Assembly: GCA_017462645.1 (NCBI GenBank)
Contig: JAFTQR010000035.1
Location: 1 to 35,356 of the forward strand
DNA length: 35,356 bases
Direction: 5' to 3'
From: Acholeplasmatales bacterium
Lineage (GTDB): Bacteria > Bacillota_I > Bacilli_A > Acholeplasmatales > Anaeroplasmataceae
Shown here piece after piece: positions 9,301 to 17,445 of this stretch. Every line of letters starts with the position of its first letter. The first letter of the stretch is position 1. Under the pieces are notes generated by a model. It was given only the letters and a program-made list of their open reading frames with translations, ran no database searches and was not told where the DNA came from. A program made the translations under genes and the position numbers.

Positions 9301-10080
9301 AAGGCTTATATAGAATTTTCTAATTATAATAATATTATTTATAATAAAATGGAGCAGGGTATAAATATCAAGGTTAATGGCATTATAAATAATGATATAG
9401 TAAATCCTATAGCCTCTAATTTTAAGGGAATTAACGCAGGAGAATATGAATGTATTGTAACAGGATTAGATAATTCTGATTATGTATTAGCTGAGGAAAA
9501 ATACACTCAAAAATGGATTATTAATAAGGCTGATATTAATGATTTTAGCTTACCTGATGTATCAAGAGATTATACAGGTATCGAATATATTTATAATATT
9601 TCTCATATTGATGGAATAGTTGATTTTGAATTAACCTACTATAAAAATAATGAGGTAGTTGATAAAGCCATTGATGCTGGTACCTATACTGTTGTAGCTG
9701 AATTTACAGTAGATTCAAATTATAACGAAATTAAACCTAAGGAATCAAAGCTTAGAATTAATCCTAAAAATATTGATATAACATTTAATAATAAAATAGT
9801 TAATGGAAAGATTAATTCTGTAACGGCTATAGTAACTGGCTATGGTGATCCAATTGAAATAGAAATTCCTATTGAGGAAATAGATAATAAGGATGAATAT
9901 ATATTTAATGCCTTAGGACTTAGTAAGGATAATTATCAATTAGATGATGTTGTTAATAATGATGTAATTCAAAGCGAAAAGGATAATAGCTATATTGGCT
10001 ATATTGTAGGCATTTCAATAGCTTTAGTATTATGCTTAGGAATAGGTATATTTGCATATAAGCGTAAGAAAATACATTAA
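6322..10080 (+). CDS. Large secreted surface protein of MBG/YDG-like Ig-type repeats, membrane-anchored
   Basis: This 1252-residue protein has an N-terminal signal peptide (about residues 1-28: MFKRC followed by a hydrophobic core). A long array of beta-sandwich modules follows. Each has the pattern Y(N/D)G near its start, an (N)AG(T/E/N)Y(T/E)C turn, a G(L/I)-x-N-x-NY-x-L strand and an I(N/K/S)P linker. About ten such modules of two alternating types are recognisable, typical of MBG and YDG domains in bacterial adhesins. The end is a single membrane span (YIVGISIALVLCLGIGIF) with a basic tail, but no LPXTG motif precedes it. The protein therefore looks membrane-tethered rather than sortase-linked. 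An ATG at 6316 is only one base from GAGGAGGA (6308-6315), while the ATG at 6322 has correct spacing and was chosen. Binding target is unknown. Confidence 0.85.
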   Translation: MFKRCFKVISFMILFICFMINSFNIIASYNDNNLNTTIQPRWWFNYYRGYITLYESNATISYGNYDDISAYYHDNNCHDIAIMNSSGPISASSSIEILEFEVEEVSDSINGEIAIVHVKNVDKLPVGSYEITVTSGQKVVGSDVYLQANTLYTLNVEPLEINIEYTEDDLILNYIGAHLAPQPSIIKDINGNMVEDDDLNIIYNEDNNITIGNHSATITGVNNDNYILNSECINTSISYYIDRPKLSINIDDINITYGDSVNISDVTYTYEGLIIGDNIDDYINQDNISINIGYNQYDSIYDNNGDKINYYIEMSYEGFDGGDSETGYILEINNGRINISPVSVYVEWEEAELIYNGLNQSIDYNLYTINNEERIYLDNLKLEIDNIDTIHAGNYSININGLNNSNYQLVDCPDTLDFEILKAPIYIRPNDLDITYGDKLDFAKFGYSYEIGTTIEGLTNAEIFDYYVKINELSYKSTYDYLDPVFDDSNSLITYTLEFSNNSFEINPALEYQDFDIVYRYNSFTVNPRLIDINTSVNKIKYNGLEREFYPTLINSAPLADPGLIIDGNIATNVGIYECHITGLTNVNYILAQDSYSFYWEIEKGDLSFSINDLEITYDGTPHMLYVNEDIPNGVTVHYYCNDELFDGAKDAGTYNIIAKFDVDDNYNSVDSIDAVLVIKPIEITVSFSGYENLSFKDMQQAIDVQFNGNIIDGDSLNPIISGNTGTNAGNYTCTVEGLGNNNYVLVGSVTQNWGINKGEVPDFEISDDNVIYNGESYKIKDELPEGVIDIEYGYILDGEEVEEAVDAGEYKVIVDYIVDENYEDIESDEIIVIINPQEVTVKFDSFSGFIYNGQIQEIDIVFEGVAENDKNTVKPIITGNSGKDAGTYKCVVSGIESKNYYLAQDEYSFDWVISPKDITVEFDYNNDIIYDGNNHEININLIGVVDGDDIQYTASGISGLKAREYECVIGTISNKNYVISGVTALKWEIKPKKAYIEFSNYNNIIYNKMEQGINIKVNGIINNDIVNPIASNFKGINAGEYECIVTGLDNSDYVLAEEKYTQKWIINKADINDFSLPDVSRDYTGIEYIYNISHIDGIVDFELTYYKNNEVVDKAIDAGTYTVVAEFTVDSNYNEIKPKESKLRINPKNIDITFNNKIVNGKINSVTAIVTGYGDPIEIEIPIEEIDNKDEYIFNALGLSKDNYQLDDVVNNDVIQSEKDNSYIGYIVGISIALVLCLGIGIFAYKRKKIH

Positions 10081-10086
10081 TATAAT

Positions 10087-10117
10087 AAAGAATGATGATA
10101 TCATCATTCTTTTTTTT
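10087..10117 (+). terminator. Intrinsic terminator after the surface-protein gene
   Basis: A perfect palindrome, AAAGAATGATGAT mirrored by ATCATCATTCTTT, is followed by further T residues to 10117. Confidence 0.88.
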
Positions 10118-10125
10118 CATATTTA

Positions 10126-10134
10126 TGTTATAAT
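10126..10134 (+). promoter_or_regulatory. Extended -10 promoter for the CE12 esterase
   Basis: TGTTATAAT (TATAAT at 10129-10134) has the extended -10 TG. The -35 position falls in the terminator tail and is weak. Confidence 0.6.
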
Positions 10135-10155
10135 ATCTAATGGTGGTGATTAAAT

Positions 10156-11649
10156 ATGTGTAAAAACACATTATATATTGTTGGCTATTCAACTTTAAGT
10201 AAATTTAATGATACAACATATTATTATCCTAGATACGGCTATGGTACTCAGCTATATAATTATTTGAAGGATATTAATATTGTTAATTTAGCTTTATCAG
10301 GAAGAAGCTCTAAAAGCTTTTTAACAGAAGATAACTATAAAATATTAACAAATTCAATTAAGAGTGGTGACTATTTATTAATTGGATTTGGACACAATAA
10401 TGAAAAAAGTGATGATTTCATGCGTTTTACAAGTGCAAATAAATCAATTGATGATGAAAGCTCATTCCATTATAGTCTATATAATTATTATATTAAGCTT
10501 GCGAAAGATAGAGGCGCTACACCAATTTTATGTACACCAATAGTTAGATTAGATTTAAATAATGACTTTAGTGGTAACGCAGGTCATATTACACCAAATG
10601 GTGATTATAGAAAATCAATAATAGATTTAGCTAATATGTTTAATATTGATTATGTAGATTTAACAACATTAACTAAGAATTTATTTTTAGAAATTGGTGT
10701 TAATGAGGCATGCCTACATCATGCGATTACTGCAGCTGATATGATTAATGGAGAAATAAAACCAAGATTATCATCTGTTGATAAGGCTCATTTAAATATT
10801 TATGGTGCAAAATATGCAGCATATTTTGTAGCAAATGAGCTAAAGAAAACAAGTAATAGTATTAACAAATATTTAATAGATAATATTGAAGAGCCTAAAA
10901 AGGATATTGATTTATATCCAAATCCTGATTTTAAAATAATTGAATATAAGGCTCCAGACTTTGATTCATATAAGGAATATGATAATTTTAGTACATTAGA
11001 TAGCGAATGGTATGCCACTGCGATAGGTGATTTATGTGTTAATCCTTTAGATGCTAATTCTGGCTTTATTGCTAAAGAGGTAGAAAAGGGTATATACCAT
11101 GTTGGTCAATATGGAGAAGAGCTTAATGGAAGATTTCATGCCTCAACAGATGGATTTGCCTATATTTTTAGACAAATACCAATTACTAAAAATTTTAGAT
11201 TAAAGGCTAATGCTAAAATTATTAAATCTGTTCCAACTAAGCAAACAGCCTTTGGCTTAATGCTTAGAGATGATGCTTATTTAAATCAAGTAGAAAAGTA
11301 TGCTCCAGTTATGAATAATTATATTTCTGCAGGCTTTTTAACATTTACGTCATCTACATGTATTATTTATAGTAGAGAATGCACAACTGAGCTTAAGATG
11401 GAGGATAATATATTCGAAGGATATCCTATGGAAAATGATACCTTTGAATTATCGATTGAAAGATTAGGACAAGCTGTTACTGCAAGAGTTATATATAAGG
11501 ATAAGCTTTATGAAAAGATATTTATAGATTTTGATTTAGTTGCTATAGATAATGATTATATGTATGTAGGTATGTATTCTACTAAAGGTAATATTTTAGA
11601 ATTCAATAATGTAGAATTTGAAATAACAGGTGAAGCAAAGGCTGCTTAA
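10156..11649 (+). CDS. Rhamnogalacturonan acetylesterase-like SGNH hydrolase (CE12 type) with C-terminal beta-sandwich
   Basis: Residues 1 to about 230 form an SGNH-hydrolase domain that should deacetylate rhamnogalacturonan-I fragments. The nucleophile is S12 in GYST, NLALSGRSSKSF follows, the oxyanion Asn is N81 in GHNNE, and the catalytic pair is D209/H212 in DKAHLNIYGAKYAA. These match S, N, D and H of the Aspergillus enzyme family. Block I reads GYS rather than the usual GDS, so the Asp next to the nucleophile is Tyr11. Residues about 260-497 form a second domain with alternating strands, probably a concanavalin-like sandwich of unknown role. There is no signal peptide, so it is cytoplasmic and acts on imported oligosaccharides with the GH105 enzyme. 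GGTGGTGAT precedes the ATG. Confidence 0.8.
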   Translation: MCKNTLYIVGYSTLSKFNDTTYYYPRYGYGTQLYNYLKDINIVNLALSGRSSKSFLTEDNYKILTNSIKSGDYLLIGFGHNNEKSDDFMRFTSANKSIDDESSFHYSLYNYYIKLAKDRGATPILCTPIVRLDLNNDFSGNAGHITPNGDYRKSIIDLANMFNIDYVDLTTLTKNLFLEIGVNEACLHHAITAADMINGEIKPRLSSVDKAHLNIYGAKYAAYFVANELKKTSNSINKYLIDNIEEPKKDIDLYPNPDFKIIEYKAPDFDSYKEYDNFSTLDSEWYATAIGDLCVNPLDANSGFIAKEVEKGIYHVGQYGEELNGRFHASTDGFAYIFRQIPITKNFRLKANAKIIKSVPTKQTAFGLMLRDDAYLNQVEKYAPVMNNYISAGFLTFTSSTCIIYSRECTTELKMEDNIFEGYPMENDTFELSIERLGQAVTARVIYKDKLYEKIFIDFDLVAIDNDYMYVGMYSTKGNILEFNNVEFEITGEAKAA

Positions 11650-11667
11650 ACTAGTTATAAATTTATA

Positions 11668-11696
11668 ATGACAATAAATGGTAATTAGTGTATAAT
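11668..11696 (+). promoter_or_regulatory. Promoter of the two-gene membrane-protein unit
   Basis: ATGACA (11668-11673) and TATAAT (11691-11696) are separated by 17 bases. No clear intrinsic terminator separates this from the preceding esterase gene. Confidence 0.75.
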
Positions 11697-11747
11697 ATCA
11701 TTGTTAAACAAGGTTGTAAATAAATATATTTGAAAGGGGGATAAAAT

Positions 11748-12236
11748 ATGTTAGATAAAATTAAAAGTAATATTAATAATATAATTTCTATTGCTTCAAT
11801 AGTTGCCATTGCATTAGTAACTCCTCAATTATTTGATTATGTGTTTGAAGCACAGGATAATATGATTTATGAGGTTGTTTACATTGGTGGATTAATTATA
11901 GCGAATGTGTTAGCATTCCTTATGGCATATAAAAATAAAACTGCTTTATTAAACATTATAGTTGTTGTATTTTTAGGAGTACATATACTAAGCTATTTAG
12001 AAACTGTAATATCAAACGATAGCTACTATAATATTCCTTATTTAGCTTTATATGGAGTAGCGTTAGTAGTATATTTAATTTCTTTAGGTAATGATAAGGT
12101 TAATAAGCTATTATTAGTTTTATTACTAATTTGCTTATGCTTTGCAGCATTAGGAGCTTTATCAGGTGGAGCTGTATCATTAAGCTGCACAATCACATTA
12201 TTAATAATTATGTCTCAGTTATATATCACAAAATAG
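11748..12236 (+). CDS. Small multi-spanning membrane protein, function unknown
   Basis: This 162-residue protein is almost entirely hydrophobic, with about five predicted membrane helices and short polar loops. I recognise no catalytic or transport motif. The ATG follows an AAAGGGGG ribosome site (11733-11740). Its stop codon TAG overlaps the AGGAGG of the next gene, and the two proteins have a similar size and helix layout. They therefore form a translationally coupled pair of related membrane proteins. The first lacks the charged C-terminal tail of its partner. Function cannot be assigned from sequence. Confidence 0.7.
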   Translation: MLDKIKSNINNIISIASIVAIALVTPQLFDYVFEAQDNMIYEVVYIGGLIIANVLAFLMAYKNKTALLNIIVVVFLGVHILSYLETVISNDSYYNIPYLALYGVALVVYLISLGNDKVNKLLLVLLLICLCFAALGALSGGAVSLSCTITLLIIMSQLYITK

Positions 12237-12248
12237 GAGGAATAGGAA

Positions 12249-12917
12249 ATGAAAAAGACAACATTATTATCAGTTTTATCTGCAATTGCCGCAGTAATCG
12301 TTGCTTTAGTTGGCATTATTATGTATATTAAGGATTATAAATCATTTGAGGGTGAAGCACTTGATATGGTGTTACCATTTGTTTCAGCTTTATTATTATT
12401 TATAATTCCGTTAGCGTCAAAGAAAAATGTTTTAATGGTAGTACCTGTATTAGCTACATTTGTTGGCTATTTAACTTTAGATTTAAATGAATTAGTTATT
12501 GGTTCATATGAAACAATTTCATTCATGGCTTTAATTGTTTATGTAGTTGCTGTAATTTTAGCTTCAGTTAAGGGCTGCAAATATTGTAAGATTTATGTTA
12601 TTGCATATACTGCTATTTTAGCTGCAACAACTTATGTTGAGGTTGCAGATTCAATTGCATCATATCCTGAATATGCTTATATTACAGGTAGTTATTTCTT
12701 ATCACTTGTTGCAATTGTTGCTTATTATTGCTCATTTGAAAAGAATGAATGCTGCTGCTGTAATTCTAAAGAAGAAAAAAAGGAAGAGGCTAAGCCAGTT
12801 GAAGAGTCAAAAGCTGAAGAAGTAGTTGCTGCTGTTGAAGAGTCAAAGGCTGAAGAAGTAGTTGCTGCAGTTGAAGAGCCAAAGGCAGAAGAAACTCCAG
12901 TAGTTAACCAAGAATAA
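12249..12917 (+). CDS. Membrane protein with cysteine cluster and acidic Glu/Ala repeat tail
   Basis: This 222-residue protein has about five to six predicted membrane helices in residues 1-165. A run of four cysteines (ECCCCNSKEE) follows, then a highly charged tail of Lys, Glu, Ala and Val. The tail contains two and a half copies of a 12-residue unit (VEESKAEEVVAA) encoded by a 36-base tandem repeat. The ATG is eight bases after AGGAGG (12235-12240), which overlaps the previous stop, so it is coupled to that gene. The cysteines at the membrane edge could bind a metal or be acylated, but that is speculation. A terminator follows. No family recognised. Confidence 0.7.
   Translation: MKKTTLLSVLSAIAAVIVALVGIIMYIKDYKSFEGEALDMVLPFVSALLLFIIPLASKKNVLMVVPVLATFVGYLTLDLNELVIGSYETISFMALIVYVVAVILASVKGCKYCKIYVIAYTAILAATTYVEVADSIASYPEYAYITGSYFLSLVAIVAYYCSFEKNECCCCNSKEEKKEEAKPVEESKAEEVVAAVEESKAEEVVAAVEEPKAEETPVVNQE
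12798..12893 (+). repeat. 36-base in-frame tandem repeat
   Basis: Two nearly identical 36-base units (12798-12833 and 12834-12869) and a partial third copy (12870-12893) encode VEESKAEEVVAA-type repeats in the tail of the preceding membrane protein. Copy number could vary between strains by slippage. Confidence 0.85.
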
Positions 12918-12927
12918 TATAGAAATT

Positions 12928-12950
12928 GCTACCTTAGGGTAGCTTTTTTT
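12928..12950 (+). terminator. Intrinsic terminator after the membrane-protein pair
   Basis: GCTACC (12928-12933), loop TTAG and GGTAGC (12938-12943) are followed by a T run. Confidence 0.85.
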
Positions 12951-13002
12951 AATATTATTTTTAATTTTTGGAATACTATTATAGTAAATAGTTGGTGAAA
13001 TA

Positions 13003-13458
13003 ATGAAAAAATTTATGGATATGGCAATTGAAGAAGCATATATAGGAATTAAAAATGATGAGGGTGGACCATTTGGTACAATTATTGTAAAGAATGGAAT
13101 TGTTATCTCTAAAGGACATAATCAGGTTTTAAAGCTTCAGGACGCAACCTGTCATGGTGAGATACAAGCAATAAGGAATGCGTCTAAGTCTTTAAAAACC
13201 TATGATTTGAGTGGATGTGAGCTTTATTCAACAGCAGAGCCTTGCCCAATGTGTTTAGGGGCTATATTATGGTCTAATATTTCTAAGGTGTATTATGGAT
13301 GTGATATTTTAGACACTGAGATGATAGGCTTTAGAGATAATTTATTTTATAACCTAAATGAGGATATAAAAAAAAGCCTTATGCAGCAATTAGAAAGAGA
13401 TAAGTGCTTAAGGCTTTATGATGATTATTTAAAGCAAAATAAGAAAAATGCATATTAA
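13003..13458 (+). CDS. Guanine deaminase-like nucleoside deaminase (CDA fold)
   Basis: This 151-residue zinc hydrolase belongs to the cytidine-deaminase superfamily. It has GGPFGTIIVKNG near the start, the zinc and proton-shuttle motif CHGE (usually HAE) and PCPMCLGAILW carrying the two zinc cysteines. Compared with tRNA adenosine deaminase TadA, the GGPFG segment, the sequence before the PCxxC motif and the C-terminal (L)YDDYLKQNKKNAY helix resemble B. subtilis GuaD, which turns guanine into xanthine. Length also fits GuaD. TadA remains the alternative. The ribosome site GGTGA is modest. The gene faces ppdK tail to tail across a shared two-way terminator. Confidence 0.8.
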   Translation: MKKFMDMAIEEAYIGIKNDEGGPFGTIIVKNGIVISKGHNQVLKLQDATCHGEIQAIRNASKSLKTYDLSGCELYSTAEPCPMCLGAILWSNISKVYYGCDILDTEMIGFRDNLFYNLNEDIKKSLMQQLERDKCLRLYDDYLKQNKKNAY

Positions 13459-13484
13459 AAGGCTACTTCAAAAGTAGCCATTTT
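13457..13484. terminator. Bidirectional intrinsic terminator
   Basis: AAAA plus GGCTACT (13461-13467) mirrors AGTAGCC (13473-13479) plus a short T run. It sits between the convergent deaminase and ppdK genes, and the flanking A and T runs allow it to act on both strands. Confidence 0.85.
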
Positions 13485-13486
13485 AA

Positions 13487-16114
13487 TTATTTATTGTTTT
13501 TGATTGCAGCCTGTGCAGCAGCTAGCTTAGCTACAGGTACTCTATATGGAGAGCATGAAACATAGTCTAAGCCACAATTATGATAGAATTCAATAGATCT
13601 TGGATCTCCACCAGTTTCACCACATACACCTAAATGAATGTTTTTGTTGCCTTGTCTACCTAATGTAGAAGCCATTTGAATAAGCTTACCAACGCCCTTA
13701 ATATCGACAGTTTGGAATGGATCATCCTCTAAAATCTTATTACTATAGTAATGTGGAAGGAACTTAGAAGAATCATCTCTTGAAAAGCCCATAGTCATTT
13801 GAGTAAGGTCATTAGTACCAAAGCTGAAGAATTCTGCATGCTCTGCAATTTCATCAGCAAGTAATGCTGCTCTAGGAATTTCAATCATTGTACCAATATG
13901 ATAGTTGATTTTGAAGTTTTCCTCATTAATTACCTCATCACATGTAGAAGAAATAATGTTTTTTACAAATTTTATTTCCTTAGGCTCGATAACAAATGGA
14001 ATCATTATTTCTGGCTCTATTTTAATGCCTAGCTCCTTAGAAGCTTCGATTGCAGCTAAAATAATAGCTTTAGCTTGCATACGAGCTATTTCAGGATATG
14101 CGATAGCTAATCTATCACCTCTAAATCCCATCATTGGGTTAAATTCATGTAAATCATTAATTCTTTCTTGAATTTCTTCAGTAGAAATATTTAATGCATC
14201 AGCTAAATCCATAATTGTAGAAATATCCTGTGGAAGGAATTCATGTAGAGGTGGATCTAATAATCTAATGTTAACATTTAAATCCTTCATAGCCATGAAT
14301 AAACCCTTAAAATCATTCTTTTGATATGGTAATAGTTCATTTAATGCAGCCTCTCTATCGGTCTTATTCTTAGCTAAAATCATTTTTCTCATTGAGAAAA
14401 TTCTATCCTCACCAAAGAACATATGCTCAGTTCTACATAAACCTATACCCTCAGCACCAAATTTTAAAGCATTAATAGCATCCTTTGGAGAATCAGCATT
14501 ACATCTTACCTTTAATGCTCTATATTCATCAGCCCATGACATTATTCTTTGGAAATTACCTGATAGTTCTGCTGGAACCATTTCTATTTCCTCAGCATAA
14601 ACCTCACCAGTAAAGCCATTTACAGAGAAAACATCATCTGGACCATATGTTTTACCATTAATTGAAATAATTCTATTTTCTTCATCAATGAATGCTTCAC
14701 TACAGCCTGTAACCGCACATTTACCCATACCACGAGCAACAACTGCAGCATGAGAAGTCATACCACCTCTAGCTGTTAAAACAGCTTGTGCAGCAACCAT
14801 ACCAATAATATCCTCAGGTGATGTTTCTTCACGAACAAGGATTACATTTTCACCCTTATCCTTACGTTCTTTAGCTTCTTGAGCACTAAATGCTAGCTTA
14901 CCAGTACCAGCACCTGGGGAAGCAGGGTTACCCTTTGCAATTACTGTAGCCTTCTTTAAGACTTCAGCCTTAAATGTTGGGTGTAATAAATCATTTAAGG
15001 ATTTAGCATCAATTCTAGATAAAGCCTCCTCCTTTGTAATGATTCCTTCATCAACTAAATCGCAAGCAATCTTTAATGCAGCAGTAGCAGTACGCTTTCC
15101 ATTTCTAGTTTGAAGGAAATATAATTTACCATCCTCAACAGTAAATTCCATATCCTGCATATCCTTATAATGAGCCTCTAAAATTTTAGATGTTTCTACA
15201 TATTGCTTATAAATGGCAGGCTGTTGTTTTTCTAATTCCTCAATACGTAATGGTGTTCTAATACCTGCAACAACATCCTCACCTTGAGCATTAACTAAAT
15301 ACTCAGCGAATATTTGTTTTTCACCAGTAGAAGGATTACGAGAGAATCCAACACCAGTACCTGATGTTTCACCCTTATTACCAAATACCATTGATTGAAC
15401 ATTTACAGCAGTACCCCAATCAGAAGGAATACCATTCATTCTACGGTAGATAATAGCACGTTCGTTATCCCATGAGCTAAATACTGCAGAAACAGCCTCA
15501 ATTAATTGTACCCATGGATCATTAGGAAAATCCTCGCCTACATTTTTCTTATACCATTCTTTATATTTAATAATTAATTCCTTTAAATCCTCAGCTGGAA
15601 TATCACAATCCTGCTTATATCCCTTTTCTTGCTTTATTTCCTCTAGCATACCATCCATTTCTTTTCTAGAAAAACCTTTAGCAATATTAGTAAACATTAA
15701 AATAAATCTTCTATAAGAATCGTAAGCAAATCTTTCGTTATTTGTGATTCTAGCCATAGCTTGAACAGTTTCTTCATTTAATCCTAGATTAAGAATTGTA
15801 TCCATCATACCAGGCATAGAAACTCTAGCACCTGATCTAACTGATACTAATAATGGATTATCAGTTCCACCTAGCTTTTTACCTGTAATATTTTCAAGCT
15901 CGGCTAATTTATTTTTAATTTGATCAATAATTTCACTTGATATTTTCTTACCCTTATTATAATAATCAACACATGCTTCAGTAGTAATAGTAAAGCCCTG
16001 AGGAATTAAAATACCAATGCTAGCCATTTCGGCTAAGCCAGCACCTTTTCCACCTAAAAGCTCTTTACCTAAGCCTTGTGACTCATTAAATAAATAAACA
16101 TATTTCTTAGTCAT
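13487..16114 (-). CDS. ppdK: Pyruvate, phosphate dikinase
   Basis: This 875-residue enzyme interconverts pyruvate + ATP + Pi and PEP + AMP + PPi in the cytoplasm, giving PPi-linked glycolysis in anaerobes. Domain order is ATP-grasp, phosphohistidine swivelling domain and C-terminal PEP/pyruvate TIM barrel. The carrier histidine falls at H455 in GGMTSHAAVVARGMG and the barrel acid/base cysteine at C831 in GVCGETGGDP. Both have the same numbering as the Clostridium symbiosum enzyme, so the protein is full length. LLDPPLHEFLP is also present. The start has GGAGGG (minus strand 16128-16123) eight bases upstream. It is the only complete gene on the minus strand and probably a single-gene unit. No convincing promoter was picked out in the AT-rich region to its right. 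Confidence 0.97.
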   Translation of the reverse strand: MTKKYVYLFNESQGLGKELLGGKGAGLAEMASIGILIPQGFTITTEACVDYYNKGKKISSEIIDQIKNKLAELENITGKKLGGTDNPLLVSVRSGARVSMPGMMDTILNLGLNEETVQAMARITNNERFAYDSYRRFILMFTNIAKGFSRKEMDGMLEEIKQEKGYKQDCDIPAEDLKELIIKYKEWYKKNVGEDFPNDPWVQLIEAVSAVFSSWDNERAIIYRRMNGIPSDWGTAVNVQSMVFGNKGETSGTGVGFSRNPSTGEKQIFAEYLVNAQGEDVVAGIRTPLRIEELEKQQPAIYKQYVETSKILEAHYKDMQDMEFTVEDGKLYFLQTRNGKRTATAALKIACDLVDEGIITKEEALSRIDAKSLNDLLHPTFKAEVLKKATVIAKGNPASPGAGTGKLAFSAQEAKERKDKGENVILVREETSPEDIIGMVAAQAVLTARGGMTSHAAVVARGMGKCAVTGCSEAFIDEENRIISINGKTYGPDDVFSVNGFTGEVYAEEIEMVPAELSGNFQRIMSWADEYRALKVRCNADSPKDAINALKFGAEGIGLCRTEHMFFGEDRIFSMRKMILAKNKTDREAALNELLPYQKNDFKGLFMAMKDLNVNIRLLDPPLHEFLPQDISTIMDLADALNISTEEIQERINDLHEFNPMMGFRGDRLAIAYPEIARMQAKAIILAAIEASKELGIKIEPEIMIPFVIEPKEIKFVKNIISSTCDEVINEENFKINYHIGTMIEIPRAALLADEIAEHAEFFSFGTNDLTQMTMGFSRDDSSKFLPHYYSNKILEDDPFQTVDIKGVGKLIQMASTLGRQGNKNIHLGVCGETGGDPRSIEFYHNCGLDYVSCSPYRVPVAKLAAAQAAIKNNK

Positions 16115-16411
16115 AATACATACCCTCCAAAAAACAACGGACTTTACTATTTTACCATTTATTTTTAGAAAAATAAATAACGATTATGTATAAAATTTCA
16201 TTTTTTAATAATAAAAGTAGCTAATTGTGAATATTGTTCATTTTCAAAACCCTAAAATGTCGTATCCTATACATTAAAATCCATCTAAAACCATTTTTTG
16301 TATATTTTAGATTAATAATTAAAATTTACAAAAAATACCAAAGAAAATTTGTTTTAAGTCTAAAAAAATAGAATAATTCATTATTTTTCTATTTATTTCG
16401 ACTAATGATTA
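16115..16411. other. AT-rich divergent intergenic region between ppdK and ddh
   Basis: About 300 bases of very AT-rich sequence contain no open frame of coding character, tRNA or recognisable riboswitch. It must hold the ppdK promoter on the minus strand, but no pair of hexamers stands out from the A/T background. Confidence 0.6.
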
Positions 16412-16420
16412 TGATAAAAT
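16412..16420 (+). promoter_or_regulatory. Extended -10 promoter of ddh
   Basis: TGATAAAAT fits TGn plus TAAAAT (16415-16420). The -35 is weak. A start near 16427 leaves a short leader holding AAGGGAGGT. Confidence 0.5.
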
Positions 16421-16447
16421 ATTTCTGTGTTAAGGGAGGTATTATTT

Positions 16448-17431
16448 ATGATTAAAATTGGTATTTATGGATATGGAAATTTAGGTAGAGGCGTTGAGGC
16501 TGCAGTATATAATAATCCAGATATGGAATTAGTTGCGGTATTTACAAGACGTAACCCTGATAATGTTAAAATCCAAACTCCAAATGTTAAGGTATATAAT
16601 ACAAATGAAGTGGAAACTTTTAAAGATAAAATAGATGTTATGATTTTATGCGGTGGTAGTGCAACTGACTTACCTACACAAACACCTGCGTTAGCAAAGA
16701 TGTTTAATGTTGTTGATTCATTTGATACTCATGCTAAAATTTATGAGCATTATCAAAATGTTGATAAGGAGGCAAAGGCTTCTAATAAAATTGGTGTAAT
16801 TTCTGTTGGTTGGGACCCTGGTATGTTCTCGCTTAATAGAGCAATTATGAATTCTGTTTTACCATGTGGTAATGATTATACATTCTGGGGTAGAGGCGTA
16901 AGCCAAGGCCATAGTGATGCGATTAGAAGAATTGAGGGTGTTATTGATGCACGTCAATATACTTGTCCAATTGATTCTGCGTTAGAGGCTGTAAGAAGTG
17001 GAGTTAATCCAGAGCTTTCTACAAGACAAAAGCATACTAGAGAATGCTATGTTGTTGTAGAGGATCCTTCTATGGAGGAAAGAGTAGCCAAGGAAATTAA
17101 AGAAATGCCTAATTATTTTGCTGATTATGATACTACAGTAAACTTTATTTCTTTAGAGGAATTAAAGAAAAACCACAATGGTATTCCTCATGGTGGGTTT
17201 GTAATTAGAACTGGTAAAACAGGTATGAATTTAGAAACTAATCATGTTATTGAATATAGCCTTAAGCTTGAATCTAATCCTGAATTTACAGGTAGTGTAT
17301 TAGCTGCATATGCAAGAGCTGCATATAATCTTAATAAAAAGGGTGAATCAGGCTGTCGTACAGTATTTGATATAGCACCTAGAGATATTTCATTATTACC
17401 TTATGATGAAATGCTAAAGCATACATTATAA
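16448..17431 (+). CDS. ddh: meso-Diaminopimelate dehydrogenase
   Basis: This 327-residue NADPH enzyme makes meso-diaminopimelate directly from tetrahydrodipicolinate and ammonia, giving a one-step branch of the lysine and peptidoglycan precursor pathway. The N terminus holds the Rossmann motif GIYGYGNLGRG (residues 5-15). DSFDTH, VGWDPGMFSLNR and the substrate-binding segment FWGRGVSQGHSDA with IEGVIDARQYT are diagnostic of Ddh. A GTG at 16427 is open in frame but lies upstream of the ribosome site. AAGGGAGGT (16432-16440) ends seven bases before the ATG at 16448, which is taken as the start. The only candidate terminator after it is the large hairpin that overlaps the start of the next gene. 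Confidence 0.95.
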   Translation: MIKIGIYGYGNLGRGVEAAVYNNPDMELVAVFTRRNPDNVKIQTPNVKVYNTNEVETFKDKIDVMILCGGSATDLPTQTPALAKMFNVVDSFDTHAKIYEHYQNVDKEAKASNKIGVISVGWDPGMFSLNRAIMNSVLPCGNDYTFWGRGVSQGHSDAIRRIEGVIDARQYTCPIDSALEAVRSGVNPELSTRQKHTRECYVVVEDPSMEERVAKEIKEMPNYFADYDTTVNFISLEELKKNHNGIPHGGFVIRTGKTGMNLETNHVIEYSLKLESNPEFTGSVLAAYARAAYNLNKKGESGCRTVFDIAPRDISLLPYDEMLKHTL

Positions 17432-17445
17432 TAAGAACAAAAATC

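Noticed and set aside
11655-11668. Palindrome TTATAAATTTATAA as a terminator after the CE12 esterase
   Set aside because: It is pure A/T with no U run after it, so it should be too weak to terminate.
13905-14171. 88-codon plus-strand frame inside ppdK
   Set aside because: It is antisense to a highly conserved part of ppdK and has no ribosome site.
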